From Acanthochlamys bracteata (lineage: Eukaryota; Streptophyta; Magnoliopsida; Pandanales; Velloziaceae): a stretch of 64,000 nucleotides of DNA. Positions 25,683 to 39,400 of this stretch are shown here, in pieces. The translations under genes were made by a program, and so were the position numbers. How positions within the stretch are numbered: position 1 is the first letter of the stretch; every line of letters starts with the position of its first letter. The notes under the pieces are model-generated. The model searched no databases and was not told the origin of the DNA. It saw only the letters and a list, made by a program, of their open reading frames with translations. Location: contig CM034140.1 of NCBI GenBank assembly GCA_019914995.1, positions 4,774,001 to 4,838,000 of the forward strand, in the 5' to 3' direction.

Positions 25683-26831
25683 AAATTCCCCAGATGGGTT
25701 TGCACTAGATTGGGTTATGTAATGTGTGCATAATGCATATCTGCTTTGTAGCATTAAGGACTTGTTCAAAGCATCTCTAATAAGTTCTAGATACTTCCCT
25801 CCAATTGTATATGAAGTTTGAAGCAGTTGTAACATCCAGTGCAAACAGATGAACAAATCTGTGGTTGCTGGCAATGCCGTTTTCTTCCACTCACTCGCAC
25901 AAATGAAGAACCACCAAAAGGAAAAAAGAAAAGGTTGCCGTTAGTATGAACCACTCGGATGGAGAATGCATCTGCTGAGTGCTGACAATCAGAGCTTGAA
26001 ATCAATTTCAAGGGAAACTCGAACACCTGTGCCGACCATAAGAGCGAAAAAGGCTGCATCAGAAACATGGACTCTATTAAGGGCAATGCTTTGCTTGACG
26101 CATGTAATTACAGATACATTGATCTTGTTTTAGAATTAAAACCGTAAATTCCATAATTATAGATTAATGATCACGGTTAACTACATTGAACTGATTACTA
26201 ATCGATTGAAAACTTGTCCATCATCAATGCTGATGGTTTGGTGGACCTCTTGTAAGCCAATTTAGTTTCTTCTCTTGGTAAGATAATGTACACAATTGCC
26301 AATTTGGAACGTTGTCGTGAGTGGAAGTTTGTCATGAGTTGCATATGAAATGTTATACGATGAAGTTTTAACTTGATATGACAAGTTCACTTACATTGAG
26401 AAACTGCACCCCAAAAGATAAATGGAATAAAAATCTTTGCCACCACATCATGTCAGAGTTAAGAACATCGCTTATACATTGTTGATGGTTAGTTGTCTTT
26501 ATCATAATAGATTATCTAGAGTTGACAATAATTAAGTCATAACATAGCGTGGAACACAACAAAATTACTTGCCTATTCTGATAAGTCCTAGTAACCTCAT
26601 CAAGCATACTATAAGCTACACGACCTTTAACAACAAATACATATGATGGAGGCTGACATGCCGAGACGGATGGACTGCAAAAGGCACAAAAAAAGACATG
26701 AAGAAGTCACAGAAATTAGCCATGGTGTAAGCACCTGCATTTTGGCCTAGCATCTCAACCTCTCCGAAAGTGTTGTGCCAGTAAGAAATAGATGAACAAA
26801 CTGCAGCAAGAATAGTTCCAACGCCTATTTA
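25683..26831. other. 3' UTRs between two convergent genes
   Basis: L2HGDH (plus) and UTP11 (minus) end 1.15 kb apart. The interval probably holds both 3' UTRs. A 99-residue minus-strand ORF (26086-25787) has no recognisable domain and is not called. Confidence 0.5.
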
Positions 26832-29800
26832 TCATCTTTTACGCTCTGCACGCCATTTATATACAGGCTTGTCTGTTGGAGAAACTATCTCATCAGGTTG
26901 AAGCTTTCGCTTACGCCCAGATTTCTGCATAAAAACTCAAAGTTCATTACTAGCTATAATATCTCGAGTCAAGTAATGTTCATGACTACAACAAGCAACA
27001 ATCACTTCTCAATAACATCATGATAATATCCAACAACAACATTTAGCATCCACAAAATATTTAACAATCTCAGTACCTGCAATTCCTTCTGCATGGCCAT
27101 GTGTGAGTACAACTTTTCCAATTCCTGGACCCTGTTCTTCCTCGCTTCTAGCTCTTTATAAGAAGAAGCCATTTCCTAAAGAGATGGGAGGATCAGGATA
27201 GGAGGGGACAGAGCATATTGCAATAGATGGTGATGTAAGTTCAATCTGACACAAACTAGAGTACAATACAATCTATCCTATTGGTAGAAAAGTAGTAGAA
27301 AGACGAAGTGGTAAACAAATACATAGTGAGCATCTACAAATGAAGCTCTCACTTACCAGAAAACAAACCCAAATAGCAAAACTCAGTTGAGTACTCTCTA
27401 TTGAACTCATTTCAGTTCTATAGTTCCTAAAGAGAAACCAGATGCAATACCAATGTGCCATAACAAACCAGAAGCAACTTACTTTCTTATGCGACTCGGT
27501 ACATGAAGAGAAGAAGGTCCTTCACGTGTTTGGTGTGATCTCTTTTGTATTTCTTTAGCTTCTTCCCTAACATAAGAACAAATAAATTAACAACCTTAAG
27601 AAGTTTCTGCTTCTTTTATCAAAAACAAGCAGAGGTAGGGTCTGCATTCTTAATACTTAGTTTTGCTCTCACTGTGATTAAAATGCCTACTCATGTTGCA
27701 CAATAATCTGAAAGCCATCAATTTAAAAGCCAAAATATGTTTGCATAACCCACTTGTGGAAAAAGGGTAGACTTAACTTGAGACATCATGGTACTGTAAC
27801 CCCATCAAAGACAAGAACGGAGTTGACTTAAAGACATCAAAACACATTAGTATAAAAAAATAAATAATTAGTCAAATCAAACATGACGAGAACTAAAACC
27901 GCTACGCAAAATTATTCTGATTTATGTTCTCCATGGTTCCAAGACATTTCTAAAAGTTCCGGTATATCATTTATGGCGAACTTTTTCTCTTCGCATTCTA
28001 GTATAGGTCAACTTCAACAAATTTGGGATAAGGGGGATGTTCGGTAGTGCTTTTGGAAAGAAGCTTTTCTAAAATAAAGAATATTTTTATCTTTTTTTTG
28101 GAAAACGAACTCTACTTTTTTTATCTAAAAAAAAAATAAAAATAGCCAATAACAAGATCTTACGATGTAGAATTTTCTTGTACTTTCTAAATTGTTAAAT
28201 AAATTCTGTAAAATATTATAGAAGATTTATTGAAAAACGTGAAATAAAAAGTTGGAATGAAAAGGAGTAGAAAAGCAAAGCCAAACATGCGCTAAGATAC
28301 AAACTATCCGTATAACGTGCACATAGTAAAATGGCAGCGACCCATTGCACTAGATTATCGTGTTTGCAATTTCTATATAAAATATTAGTTTATTCTGAAA
28401 ACAGAATTATACATAAATCATCTACCACACCGCTATGCTGCATAGATCCTAGTCATACTCTGGTTTTGATAAGTCACCTCCAAAGTTACATGTCTGACAT
28501 AGATGTGCTTAGTTCCTTGCAAATTCTTACTTAAAGTACGAATATTGAAGAATCATACCTTCAAAGTCACGCCTTTCTAAAAGATGCTTTGAAGTACTAT
28601 CTATATCCATACAGTGGCAGAACCAAAGAATGGATCCAGTGAACAAAATTACCCAATACAAAATATTTAAAATTATTATGTCGGATCAAATGTTAAAAAC
28701 TATACTTTTATATTATTAAAATAAATGGCAATTAGATTTTTTTTTTGTTTTTTTGGGAGAAACTGCATTGCCAATAATTCCTGTTAGAGATGCTATGTGA
28801 ATATAACAATCATTAAATTTATTTGTTTGATATTTTAAATACAAATAGTATTTTGGAATTATCATTTGAACAGTGGAAATGGAAAACCTTGGAAATAATA
28901 TTTGCATATTGAAACCAAGAGGGAAAGAGAACAAAATTGATTAATTCTTAGGGATATTAACTTTGGAAAGAGTAGGCTCCCAATTTAAAGATTAAACAAG
29001 CATCCATGGATTCTTTCTTTTTTGTGCAAGTTGGAGAAAGATAAGTTGATCAAAGAATGTTTCTACCAAAGTTGATTAATTCTTAGGGATATTAAATTTG
29101 GAAAGAGTAGGCTCTCAATTTAAAGATTAAACAAGCATCCATGAATTCTTTCTTTTTTTGTGCAAGTTAGGGAAAGAGAAGAAAATTGATTAATTCTTAG
29201 GGATATTAACTTTGGAAAGAGTAGGCTCTCAATTTAAAGATTAAACAAGCATCCATGAATTCTTTCTTTTTTTGTGCAAGTTAGGGAAAGAGAAGAAAAT
29301 TGATTAATTCTTAGGGATATTAACTTTGGAAAGAGTAGGCTCTCAATTTAAAGATTAAACAAGCATCCATGAATTCTTTCTTTTTTTGTGCAAGTTAGGG
29401 AAAGAGAAGAAAATTGATTAATTCTTAGGGATATTAACTTTGGAAAGAGTAGGCTCTCATTTTAAAGATTAAACAAGCATCCATGAATTCTTTCTTTTTT
29501 TGTGCAAGATAGAGAAAGATAAGTTGATCAAAGAATGTTTCTACCAAAGGAAAAGAGGGAAGATTAACAAATAAGAAAGAAAGAGAGGAGAAAGACTAAA
29601 AATCTTAGTGGATTCTGGAAACTTATTACAGAGAAAGACAAAAGAGAGGGATTGGTCTAAATTCCTACTTCTAGTTACAAAGAGCCAAGCTTTAAGACAG
29701 GAAGTAAGAGATTGAAGCTTTAAATAGAAGCCCACTGGGGTCGAACTTTTTCCAAGACAGGCTTATATATAGGCTTAGATATAGAATTTCAATGGAGTCA

Positions 29801-32800
29801 ATTGACCCCACTGCTTGTACGTTAGACTACCCCTGTATCAATATGATAAAGCAAGCGCCTAAACTAATGTAATCAATACTGTTTCAGCATTCATCAAAAT
29901 TGGTGATATCACGTGTCATTCAACAAAATATTTCTGCAAATGCCTTCATTTCTTTTAGCAGTTATTTCATAAAAATCTTCAGACGATTATTTTAGTGAAA
30001 AATAACAACAACAAACAACATAAAAGGTATCTTTGAAGTGTGTCTTCTCTTTTCTTTCATTTTGTTAAATTTCATACTCTTGTATACCACAGCTCCCCAT
30101 CAAAGCCCACCAATCTAAATTTCCTGAAAGGTATAATTAACTAACTTATCTTAGATTCAGGGCTAGTTCTTCAAGAGATGCTTTTCTCACTACAGATGTA
30201 TGAATCCGATGCATCTTATTCTTTGAAGGGTAACTGACTTTTTGCAGGAAGTTGAAACATGTCTTTGATGTTTCTTTTTTGTTTTCTATTTGCTATAGTG
30301 ATTGTCATATGGCAGGAGGATTTATTTATGACAAATATTTTGTGGAGTGCCTCGTGTATATGCTGTCGTAGTGTATTTCCATCCATGTGGCTTCAATATT
30401 AAAATTTTTATAACAAAGCAATAGATCATGGCCCAGTTCATTAAATAATTTAATTCATGGACTCAAAAATATGCACTTCACAATGGACATGCAGGTACTT
30501 GCTTATTATCTATTTTACGATTGTGATTCCCCTCAAGTCTTCTGACCAACAGCAAAGGAAAAAGGTAGCTCCTCACAAGGAAAATTGTTTGTCTAGCATT
30601 TTCAGTGTATAGTTCCAATATTCAAGTTTTATCAATCATTTAGGATTTCTGTTCATATTTTAGCAACTCTTCACGCCAAAAAGAACTTTGCATGTGTATA
30701 AAGCATGTCTTAGAGGGATGGTTGAACATCTAAACATTAACCATAAACTGCTAAAAACTCAAGAATTGTACCTTCTCTATTATCAAATAAAGATTCAAGA
30801 TTTGCATCTTTTCTATTATCAAATAAGGAAAAGAATTGTAATTTTCTTTACTTTTGGAAGGAAAGAGTTGCATGGGTGTTAAATGTTATGCACAACACTG
30901 AAAATTTCCTATTTTATCTTTCACAGGTTAATGGAGGTAATATACAAACACGTAATATTGTTGATTGACTACATGTCTTTCAAACCAAGTTAGGAAAGGA
31001 CAAAACTAACTAGAATGGCTGAAATTTCAAATTTTATAAGATAATAGAGCTAGAAAGGACCAATCAGTGGTGTTTAACATAGTAAGAATACCTCCGCTTA
31101 TTTCCTGTAATGTAAGAAATGGACGTAAAGGAAGTTCATGAAGGAAAAGAACGACAACAGAATTAATAGCAAAGTAACACAACATTAATTCGACCTAGCA
31201 AATTAAATTTTATTATTACTTACTATTGGTTTAGTTTTAATGTCCTTGTTTAACAATGTATAATTGCAAAACAAATAAATAAATAATTGTAATGTTAAAA
31301 AATGCTTCAAAGTTTGACTAGTTGAGAAGTACTCTGAATTGTGTATTGTGAAATAAGACTCCTAAGAATGCACCACGATGAAGAATAGTACTTCTATATG
31401 TTATACATGCAAAGAATACACCAAATGTCATCCTAAATTAATATAAAGCTTTTACATCCCATATGTTATCATCTAGTTCAGATTAACTTGAACCAGAATC
31501 CAATTATCTCAAATCATCTCAATATGGTTTATGTAAGATGCTCTATGTTTAACAAAAATAAATATCTCAAAGGACTTCAAAGGAGCCTAGAATGTTGCAC
31601 TTAGAGCCTTTGGGACATCATACCTGTCTTCAGCAAAATATACGTGTTTATTTTGAGGTCTATTATCCACTGTATGGAGCACCGAGCTTAGCTTTTCAAT
31701 TTTCTACAGAAACAACAACCATTAATTGTCAAGTTAGAAGATTCTCAAATTTGCTTCTGGATGCAAAGAGGATCTACAATGGATGCTATACCTTCTTTTC
31801 GCTCTGAGCTTTCTGAAGAATATATCCAATATCTTGGGTCTTCATCAACAAGTGCTCTTCAGGAGTATACTTGTTTGCTTCACTCCTGAAATGTAATCCT
31901 ACATACTCAGTCACAACAACCACACTCTGCTTTAACATGAACTACAAAAAAAAAAAAAATCAAGTTCTGCAATACTCGGGTTTGTGTACTCCATCAACAG
32001 TTCTGGTATTGATCATCTTGAAATAGAACTCATCCGGGTTCCTAAAAGCTGCTTTCTCTTTTAGTCTCTGTCAGAATACATCAATAGAAGACCATCACAT
32101 GTTAGTATAAACCTAATAATTTGAATATAACCTAACTAATCAGGAGTGCATGGAAATGATCATGTGTTGGCAAGTCGTGCCACCACCTTAGTTTTGCCTA
32201 ACACCAAAGTTACAAAAATCATTTCCATGTAAAAGAAAAGTTGCAGAACCTATTTCTACAAAAGGAGTGCTTTACAAATTAGTTTTGCACAAGCCTAACT
32301 AAAATGCTAAGAAAATCACCAAATTTTACAGACAAATGCATCAAGCTCTCCTGTTTGACAAAACCCAAATTAGTACTTCTGCGATAATCCATTGTGAATG
32401 AGATTTCATTAAAAATGAAGATTAGGTATTTTGCTGTACAATTTGCTAATTATTGTGGCAGCTCAAAATCAAAATTTGCAAAATCAACCATAAAAGATAC
32501 CACATTAAGTATCTCAAAAGTCATGACAACAAAAGAAGTGTACAAATTGCGAAGAGCATACCTCCAAATTCGAACAACAAGCTACAAAATTTTTACATTT
32601 TGTTAGGTTACGACAATGGATCATTTGTTTACATGCCTTGCAGTGTATATATTATCATTGATGTTTTCTACCATATCAACTGCCTTACAAGCAAATTAAA
32701 TAAAAGTATAACAAACAAAAATAAATACATAAATTAATAAAATTTATGGGTACCCGAAGAGTTTCTTCTTTCTGGTGAAAAGCTCGTGCTCTGACAACAT

Positions 32801-33015
32801 AATCTTTGTGCTTTTCCAGAATCCCAAATTTCTTCCTCTCATTACTGAAAAACGCTCTAACCAATCAATCTCAATTACAAAGAAAATCTCAAACCAAATT
32901 ACAAAAAGTAAAAAAATAAAAAACACAAATATAATAGAGCGTTGTGGAGGAAGTCTTACGGCTGAGAGCGCTCTTTGTGAGCGCGGCGGTAGATGGCGTT
33001 CCTCAGGGATGACAT
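26832..33015 (-). CDS. UTP11: U3 snoRNA-associated protein 11 (UTP11), one-base frameshift in exon 7
   Basis: UTP11 is a subunit of the small-subunit processome, needed for 18S pre-rRNA processing in the nucleolus. Exons in gene order: 33015-32960, 32844-32754, 32067-31976, 31885-31792, 31703-31624, 27566-27483, 27175-27077, 26924-26832. Together they give 689 nt, one short of 230 codons. Landmarks: MSSLRNAIYRRAHKERSQP, KKFGILEKHKDYVVRARAFH, RNPDEFYFKMINTRTVDGV, YTPEEHLLMKTQDIGYILQK, HVYFAEDREEAK, SSYKELEARKNRV, and the basic C-terminus GRKRKL...VYKWRAERKR. Exons 1-6 join in frame. The junction 6/7 should encode RKKMASSYKELE, but exon 7 starts GAAATGG where GAAAATGG is needed, so the spliced frame meets a stop after ten codons. 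The intron between exons 5 and 6 is 4.06 kb and filled with repeats. Confidence 0.92.
28031..28293. repeat. AT-rich MITE-like repeat (family M), copy in UTP11 intron 5
   Basis: Starts 'gggggatgttcggtagtgctt' and ends 'aaagccaaacatgcgc', loosely complementary. The interior 'acgatgtagaattttcttgta', 'aaattctgtaaaatatta' and 'tattgaaaaacgtgaaataa' is the best example of the family core. Confidence 0.6.
28937..29549. repeat. 114-bp tandem repeat array in UTP11 intron 5
   Basis: Five copies begin with 'ttgattaattcttaggga' at 28937, 29072, 29186, 29300 and 29414. The last three spacings are exactly 114 bp, the first is 135 bp. The three inner copies are nearly identical; the first and last carry an extra ~25-bp tail ('ataagttgatcaaagaatg'). 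High identity implies recent expansion or gene-conversion-like homogenisation. Non-coding. Confidence 0.9.
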
Positions 33016-35580
33016 CTTTCCCGGCGACGGCGACGAAGGGAAGGAGACGACGGAGAAGAAAAAAATTAAAATTGAGAAGCTCACCTCAGCAGTAACGTAA
33101 AACGGGTCGAAATTGAAATGGGTTCTCTTGGGATTATTTGATTAAATAGGCTTCTGTTCAAATTTGTTTTTCGAGAAGAATATTTTAAAAAAATATTTTA
33201 ATTATTTTTAGGTATTAAAAGGTCAAAATAGTTTCAACTCAAATATATTTAATTTTAACACTTCTTTATTGAAATCTTTCCTCTCTCTTCTTTCTTTGCT
33301 CAAAATCCCGTCCGATTTTTTCTTCCTACAAATTATTACAAATACTTGTAATATTCCTGTTAATTTCTAAATGAATTAACTTGCGCCAGCGTGATCTTCA
33401 ATGATCTCTAAAATTCTTCCCAGCCTCGATGGCTCAAATTTCAAGCGAAATGTATTCTTATTATCTCTCTCAAAAAGATAGCAATTGTTTCACGAAATAT
33501 ATCAAACTATTATAATATTTCTTTCTATGTATCCATCTAGTTGTTTGGTTTAAAACATCATCGACAGTAAGGATCATATATTTCGTCCACATATAATGTC
33601 GCACAGATCTCACATAGTCGCGCAATTGGTCGCACATATAATTTTGTACATATAAGTTCGCATATGTAGTAGCACTAAGTCGAACATATCATGGTTATCA
33701 AAATTTTTACATAAATTTTAAAATTTTATGATTATACAATTTTTTATAAAAAAAGATGATATTATTTATGAAAAATAGCAATTTGAATGAAATTACAAAA
33801 AAATCGAGAACATAAGATCATTAAAATAGCGGTTTTATTACAATTTACATAATTTTAGAAAATAGAGATTTTTGTTTTCTGCAAAGATAAAGGTTTGCTT
33901 GTAAAAATCTAAGGGGATTTTCAAATTTTTAGTTTTGAGGTATTTTCGGTAAACTATAGAGTGATTTTCTATGAAATTTCAAAAAGTTTTTCGTAAAATT
34001 TTTCAATAAAATGTGAAAGTATTAAATAAATTTAAAGGTATTAAAAAAAGTTTTTATAAAAGATTTTAATGGTATAAAATTTTTATAAAAAATTTATCGG
34101 TATGTAAAATTTTACAATCCTATTTTAAAATTCTGCTTTTTCGATCCTATTCAAACATAAAGATCTTACCTAAGACTATGATTTTGATAGCCTTAGCGTA
34201 TAGAGTTGTTTGACGTTTATTTTGTGTATTTTTTTATATTTATGCGGTAGTAGTTAGGAAAGTTGATGTGACATTTGGAAGCAAACTACAAGCGAAGAAA
34301 TTTATTAAGATAGAAGTTAGAAGAATATCTGAAAAATTTAGGTTTGAAAGTTAAGCATTAATAAGATAACATGAATTAGATAAACTTGAAGTTTTATTAC
34401 TGAAAATTTCAATGAGAAAAAGGTCTAAAGAATATAACAATGGAAAAGAGTAATATTGTTGCTTGCAACTGGTAAGAAGCATTTTCCTACAAATCATACT
34501 CAATATTACTTTTCTTGTTACCGTGTGTTGTCATTCGTAATAAAAGCTTTAAGTCTAGCTAATTTAGTTATGAGAAGACGGACGCTAATTCAGTTTTGAA
34601 AAGAAGAGAATGCCCAAAAATATTTACGCTTGTCAGTTAACCAATCAGTAAAAGCATTTGTCTTATGGCAACTAAAAGACAGATGAAATGTTGGTTAGAA
34701 ACATCATCTTCCCGACAAATACTTATTATTAGTCTTCAAAGCAGTTCATACTTGGTACTCATTTCTATGATTGATAACCTGGTTAAGCAATGCCAAGCAT
34801 GCCTTAATTCGTCACAAGGGATGAGCATGATGACCCTTAATCCTTGTAACAAAATTTTCTACTATTACACCAAATAAACAAATTCAAACAAATTATTCTA
34901 TAATTAAGCATGATACATTTAAGTCTAAACCTACTCGATCGATGATACGAGCCTTTATTTCTATGCTTATATTGATCTTTTGTTGGAGCACATTTGGAAT
35001 TGTTAAAAAGTTAGAGCTTTAAAAGAAACAAATTTTTTTGAAATACGAACTTGTTAGTTTTTAATTTAAAAAATATATATAATAATTCTATATGCTTGTG
35101 CCTTCTAATTAAAAAAATTTAAAGCACAACATAAAATATTTTTTATGTTAAAATTTTCAAAATGCAATCTCAAACAAGGTCGTCAAAGACCATCCAAGGT
35201 AAACATTCTTCGTAGATGCTAAAGATTGAATCTAAGATTTCTTCGGAGTTTCGAGCAAGGAGGGTGGTAAAAACTTCTTTTCCAGGAGGCACTCCACTTG
35301 TGGCTTTTCTACATTAAGAGGGGCCAAACGTTTTCATTACAAATACGCTGGTCCGAAACTGCAAACTAAAATCAGAATAGTGGACTTTACATGCAATATT
35401 ATATATATCGTACCACACAATACAATTTGTTTCATGTTTATGATCCCTGATAAATGCTGGCATTTTCCATAAAGTCCCAATCTTTCTTTTTTTTTTTCTT
35501 TTGTTGTTTGGTGTTGTTCATATTCATACTTACATGTTCGGTGGATCAATTTAATCAAACTTTAACACTTTATTGATTTA

Positions 35581-35845
35581 GGAGGTTTGAAAGTACTTAT
35601 AAAATTAATTTTTTAGAATAAAAATATTTTAAAATTTTTAAAATAAATTTAATTTTTTATATGAAATAAAAATTATATATATAAAATTTTATGATATATA
35701 TATTTTTAAAATTAAAAAAATTATATAATACTATAAAGAGACCGGCTCTGTTTAAGAAAAATTTTAGTGTCCAATTATTTATAAAATTTATCGAGAAATA
35801 AATTTTTTATTTCAAATTATAAGTACTTCAAAGGTACTGTCGAAT
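35581..35845. repeat. AT-rich MITE-like repeat (family M), copy
   Basis: Ends are visible inverted repeats: 'tttgaaagtacttataaaa' on the left and 'ttataagtacttcaaa' on the right. Its interior carries 24 bases (35737-35760) that recur exactly at 37555-37578. Confidence 0.6.
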
Positions 35846-36339
35846 AATATGCTAATATTCAAAGAAATTTCCACGGAGGGCTAAACTCTTTTTGTCCTCC
35901 TCGATCTAAAGAAGTACCGAAAGTTGATTTGTCCATTTCCCCCATTTTCATCATTCTCTTTTTCCTCCAAAGTTATTGATTTCTCATTAATAGATTTCCA
36001 TCTCACAGTTTTGACTATCAATCACTCAGGTTTTATTTGTGTTAAATTTGTAAACTTCCAGTCAAGTTTCCAGTATGAGTCGTGTTCGACAGTACACGTC
36101 TATAGTAGAATTGCTTATGTTATTGACATCAATCAATTCAATCAAATAAAAAATGAAATGTGGAAATTTTGGAAATTTCTGTGTTGGTCAAGCAACGTCT
36201 TCTTCTACAATGTGAATCTATTAAATTTCATCTAAAAACAGAGACGTAGATGCATGTCTTCTCTATCTGTATTGATGCTCATATAAAGCTTAGCCCAGAA
36301 ACAGCATGTTTTTTTCACATTAGTTTCTCACATATCTGA

Positions 36340-36369
36340 GTGAGAGAGAGAGAGAGAGAGAGAGAGACT
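36340..36369 (+). repeat. (GA)n microsatellite in the 5' leader
   Basis: About 14 GA units, 90 bp before the ZIFL start codon. GA/CT tracts are common in plant core promoters and 5' UTRs, so it may be transcribed leader. Confidence 0.85.
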
Positions 36370-36460
36370 TGAAAGAATATTTTCTTTTCTTCTTGTTTTA
36401 GATCTTCTTTTTTGGGATTGTTGGTTTTTGTTGGGGAATTTAAGAGTTACGTAGTTATCA

Positions 36461-39400
36461 ATGGCGACGGCAGCAGAGAAGAGGCAGCCATTCTTAAAGA
36501 ATGTGTACTATGATGATTGCCCAGGTTGTAAGGTAGAAAAGAAGAAACTTGAGAATCCTGGAATACCGTACAAGGAATTCCTCTACCTCTGGCTTGTCAC
36601 CTTATGCACAAGTGAGTATACTGGAACCATAGCACTGTTTTTAGTTGCGTTTGTTTGTTTGTGTAGTTATATCTTGTTCTGTGTCTTATGACGGATCAAA
36701 CATTATGCAAAGTTTGAAGTTGTTGGTTGAAGAAATCATTGAAGTGAGTTCTTTATATGGAAACTCTTGATTTAAGGAATGCCTACAGCTGCGGTTTGCA
36801 TATGTTGATGTGGTTCTTCATTTAGTATTATAATAAATTTTGTTTATTCGGCAATTCTTATAACTGGTGCTATCTCCAACAAATAATTATATAACTGATG
36901 TTACGTTCAGTTGCTGTTGTATGATCAGAGGCTGGTACGATCACCAATAGGCCGACATACTATTCTCAAAAAAAAAAAAAAAAAAGCAAGTAGATATTGT
37001 ATTATACTGCACTTTGAAGTACTAGATATGTTTTTCATTAATTATGTTCAAGTGCTATAATTTGAATCGTATTGAAACTTAAGGTCCCATATTCGATATA
37101 TAATACTAATTCATTTTAACTTTTGATAGTGGTGTTGTGTTTACCCTAAAGAAAATTAATTATATTTCATTGCTTAGCCTTGGGAAATAGTCCTGAGAGC
37201 GGCTGATCATTGGTTATACAATAAAGCCTTGCCTGCGCCTGTCTGGCGCCTTCTTTTTAATTCAGTTGGTTGTCACAAAAAGGAATTGTTTCAGAAGTTG
37301 GTCTCTGTTTCTTCCATTGTTATGATCGCTGATGATCAGTTCATTTGAGAGTAGGAGTTTTTTTGTTTCCTCATATAAGACAAGAGTTCCTTGAGTAGAT
37401 AGTTACTGGACCAATAGATAGTTAGGTGTTTATAAGCTTGACCTGTTTAAGTGCAAATCCAGCAGTACCATATATGGCATCTACTACTCTGGACTAAAAA
37501 TCTTCTGGAAGAGGGTGTTTTTACTGTTGGATGGAGTGTTTTCTTTTTGTCTTGAGAGACCGGCTCTGTTTAAGAAAACTAAGGGGTTGCTTGGGATCGT
37601 TTAAAATGAAAAAAAATTATCGACAAAGAACTTTTGGTTGGATTTTCTGAAAAAAGATAAAAAAGTTACACATGTAATCATTCTATAACTCACAATTCAT
37701 TCTGTCTTTTTAATTTTTAAAAAAAATTCTAAAATACTGCAGAAAGTTTATTGAAAAATAAAAACACCGAAAAAGGATATAACAAAGCACCTACTCATAA
37801 GCAATCCAAACAGGACCTAAGACCACTACGGACTTACGAAGGTGTAAATGTGGCAATAGTTACAACAAGATGGGCACTCAGTAGAGGCACGACTTACAAA
37901 TAAAAGGATAAGGCGATGCCCTGCAATGCAAGGATACACTGCTTAGCTTAGCGAAGGCACAAACCAGAGATAATTGCGGAGAGAATATTGGCGTTATGGA
38001 TGAGTTGTAATTCCGCGTGTATTCTAGTTGTACAATTTGGTAATGTGGAAGAGTACTACAGAATGAGCAACGAGTTAGAGGGCAGGTGGTATCATCACGA
38101 CTATTTTTGAGGTTTACCACAAAAGTTGTCGAGGCCTGTTAGGTACCATGGTTTGCCAAAAATTCGTTTGACAAAGCAACAACAACACAACCTTTTCTGA
38201 AGTAACGGTGTTGAACTGGAATTGATTAAAAAATCTCCTTCATTGTGATTCCCCAAGCACCTACAATAATGTATAAGCACTCCTGTGATGCTAGTCAAGC
38301 AAATCTTGAGGCTAGGATATGTATCTCCGTTTTTGAAGTTTTCTTCTTGGAGTGGCTTCTGATAGGAATTAGGATCGTCTTCGGAATTAGAATTTGAGAA
38401 ACCTGATCCTAATTCATAAGCAGAGGAAACTTATGGAAAATTTAAAGCTGTGGTTCCCTGTAATAAGCAACTGAAGATTTTTAAGATAAACTCACTTCAA
38501 ATCAGAGGAATGTAGGTCCTTGGTTGAGAATATCACCAGTAACTTGATCGGTAAAGGCTATTTGCTCGTTTTAGCTGCCCATTCCATAGTAACAAATACT
38601 TAAGACATATTATGTTCTGTAGTGTCTTCTCATGACATTTTATTATTAGATTAGCCTTGCATTAGTGTCACCGCATGACATTTTTATGTTACATTAGCCA
38701 TAGCAATGTAACTGTACATTTGCTTAACATATTCTTTAGGGAAGACTTAATAAATCTTGCATCTTTCATCTTACTATCCACTTCAAGAGCGAAAAGCATT
38801 TAGCATTCAAGTCCTATCACTTGTTCATAGCTCGAAGAAATTTGCAAAGTACTCTCCCTAGTTCTTTTGTGTTAATTTTTGACTATATGCACATATTGAG
38901 TGGTCTTTTGAATATTTAATAGTACAGAAAGGTTGCCTGTAATTTCTAGAACCCTATTCGATTTGATTTTACTGACATTTCCTTTATGTTTGTCTTGCAG
39001 CTTTACCTACATCATCGCTGTTTCCATTTGTGTATTTCATGGTTTGTTCAAAGATCTCAACGATATTAAATTGTTTTGTTAGTTCTTGTAAATGCTCCCA
39101 ACTACGTCTTTCTCCCATAATTATCTTATCATCTAATCCATTAACTTAATATGTAGCTGTTGTGTATGGTGGCTGATAGATACGGAAGAAAGCCTGTGAT
39201 TGTGCTTTGTATCATTGCTATGTGAGTGATATGAGTAGACTAAGCAATTTATATCTAATACTTGCTAGATGAAGATGTTTCATATATTTTGTTGTTTAGT
39301 TCCTAGCTCTAGTTGATTTTACATGATATTGACAGAATAATTTTCAACACGATCTTTGGACTGAGCACAAACTTTTGGATGGCAATTACTACAAGGCTTT

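Larger units (their letters stand above)
33016..36460. promoter_or_regulatory. Divergent intergenic region between UTP11 and the ZIFL gene
   Basis: 3.4 kb shared upstream space of two divergent genes. It holds an AT-rich repeat like 2860-3250 (33840-34180), a family M element (35581-35840) and, next to the ZIFL gene, a (GA)n microsatellite. Near 33590-33690 'gtcgcacatat'-like units recur several times in loose spacing. No gene recognised. Confidence 0.5.

Noticed and set aside
25787..26086. 99-residue minus-strand ORF between convergent genes
   Set aside because: It lies in probable 3' UTR sequence, has no recognisable domain, and has no splice or promoter context.
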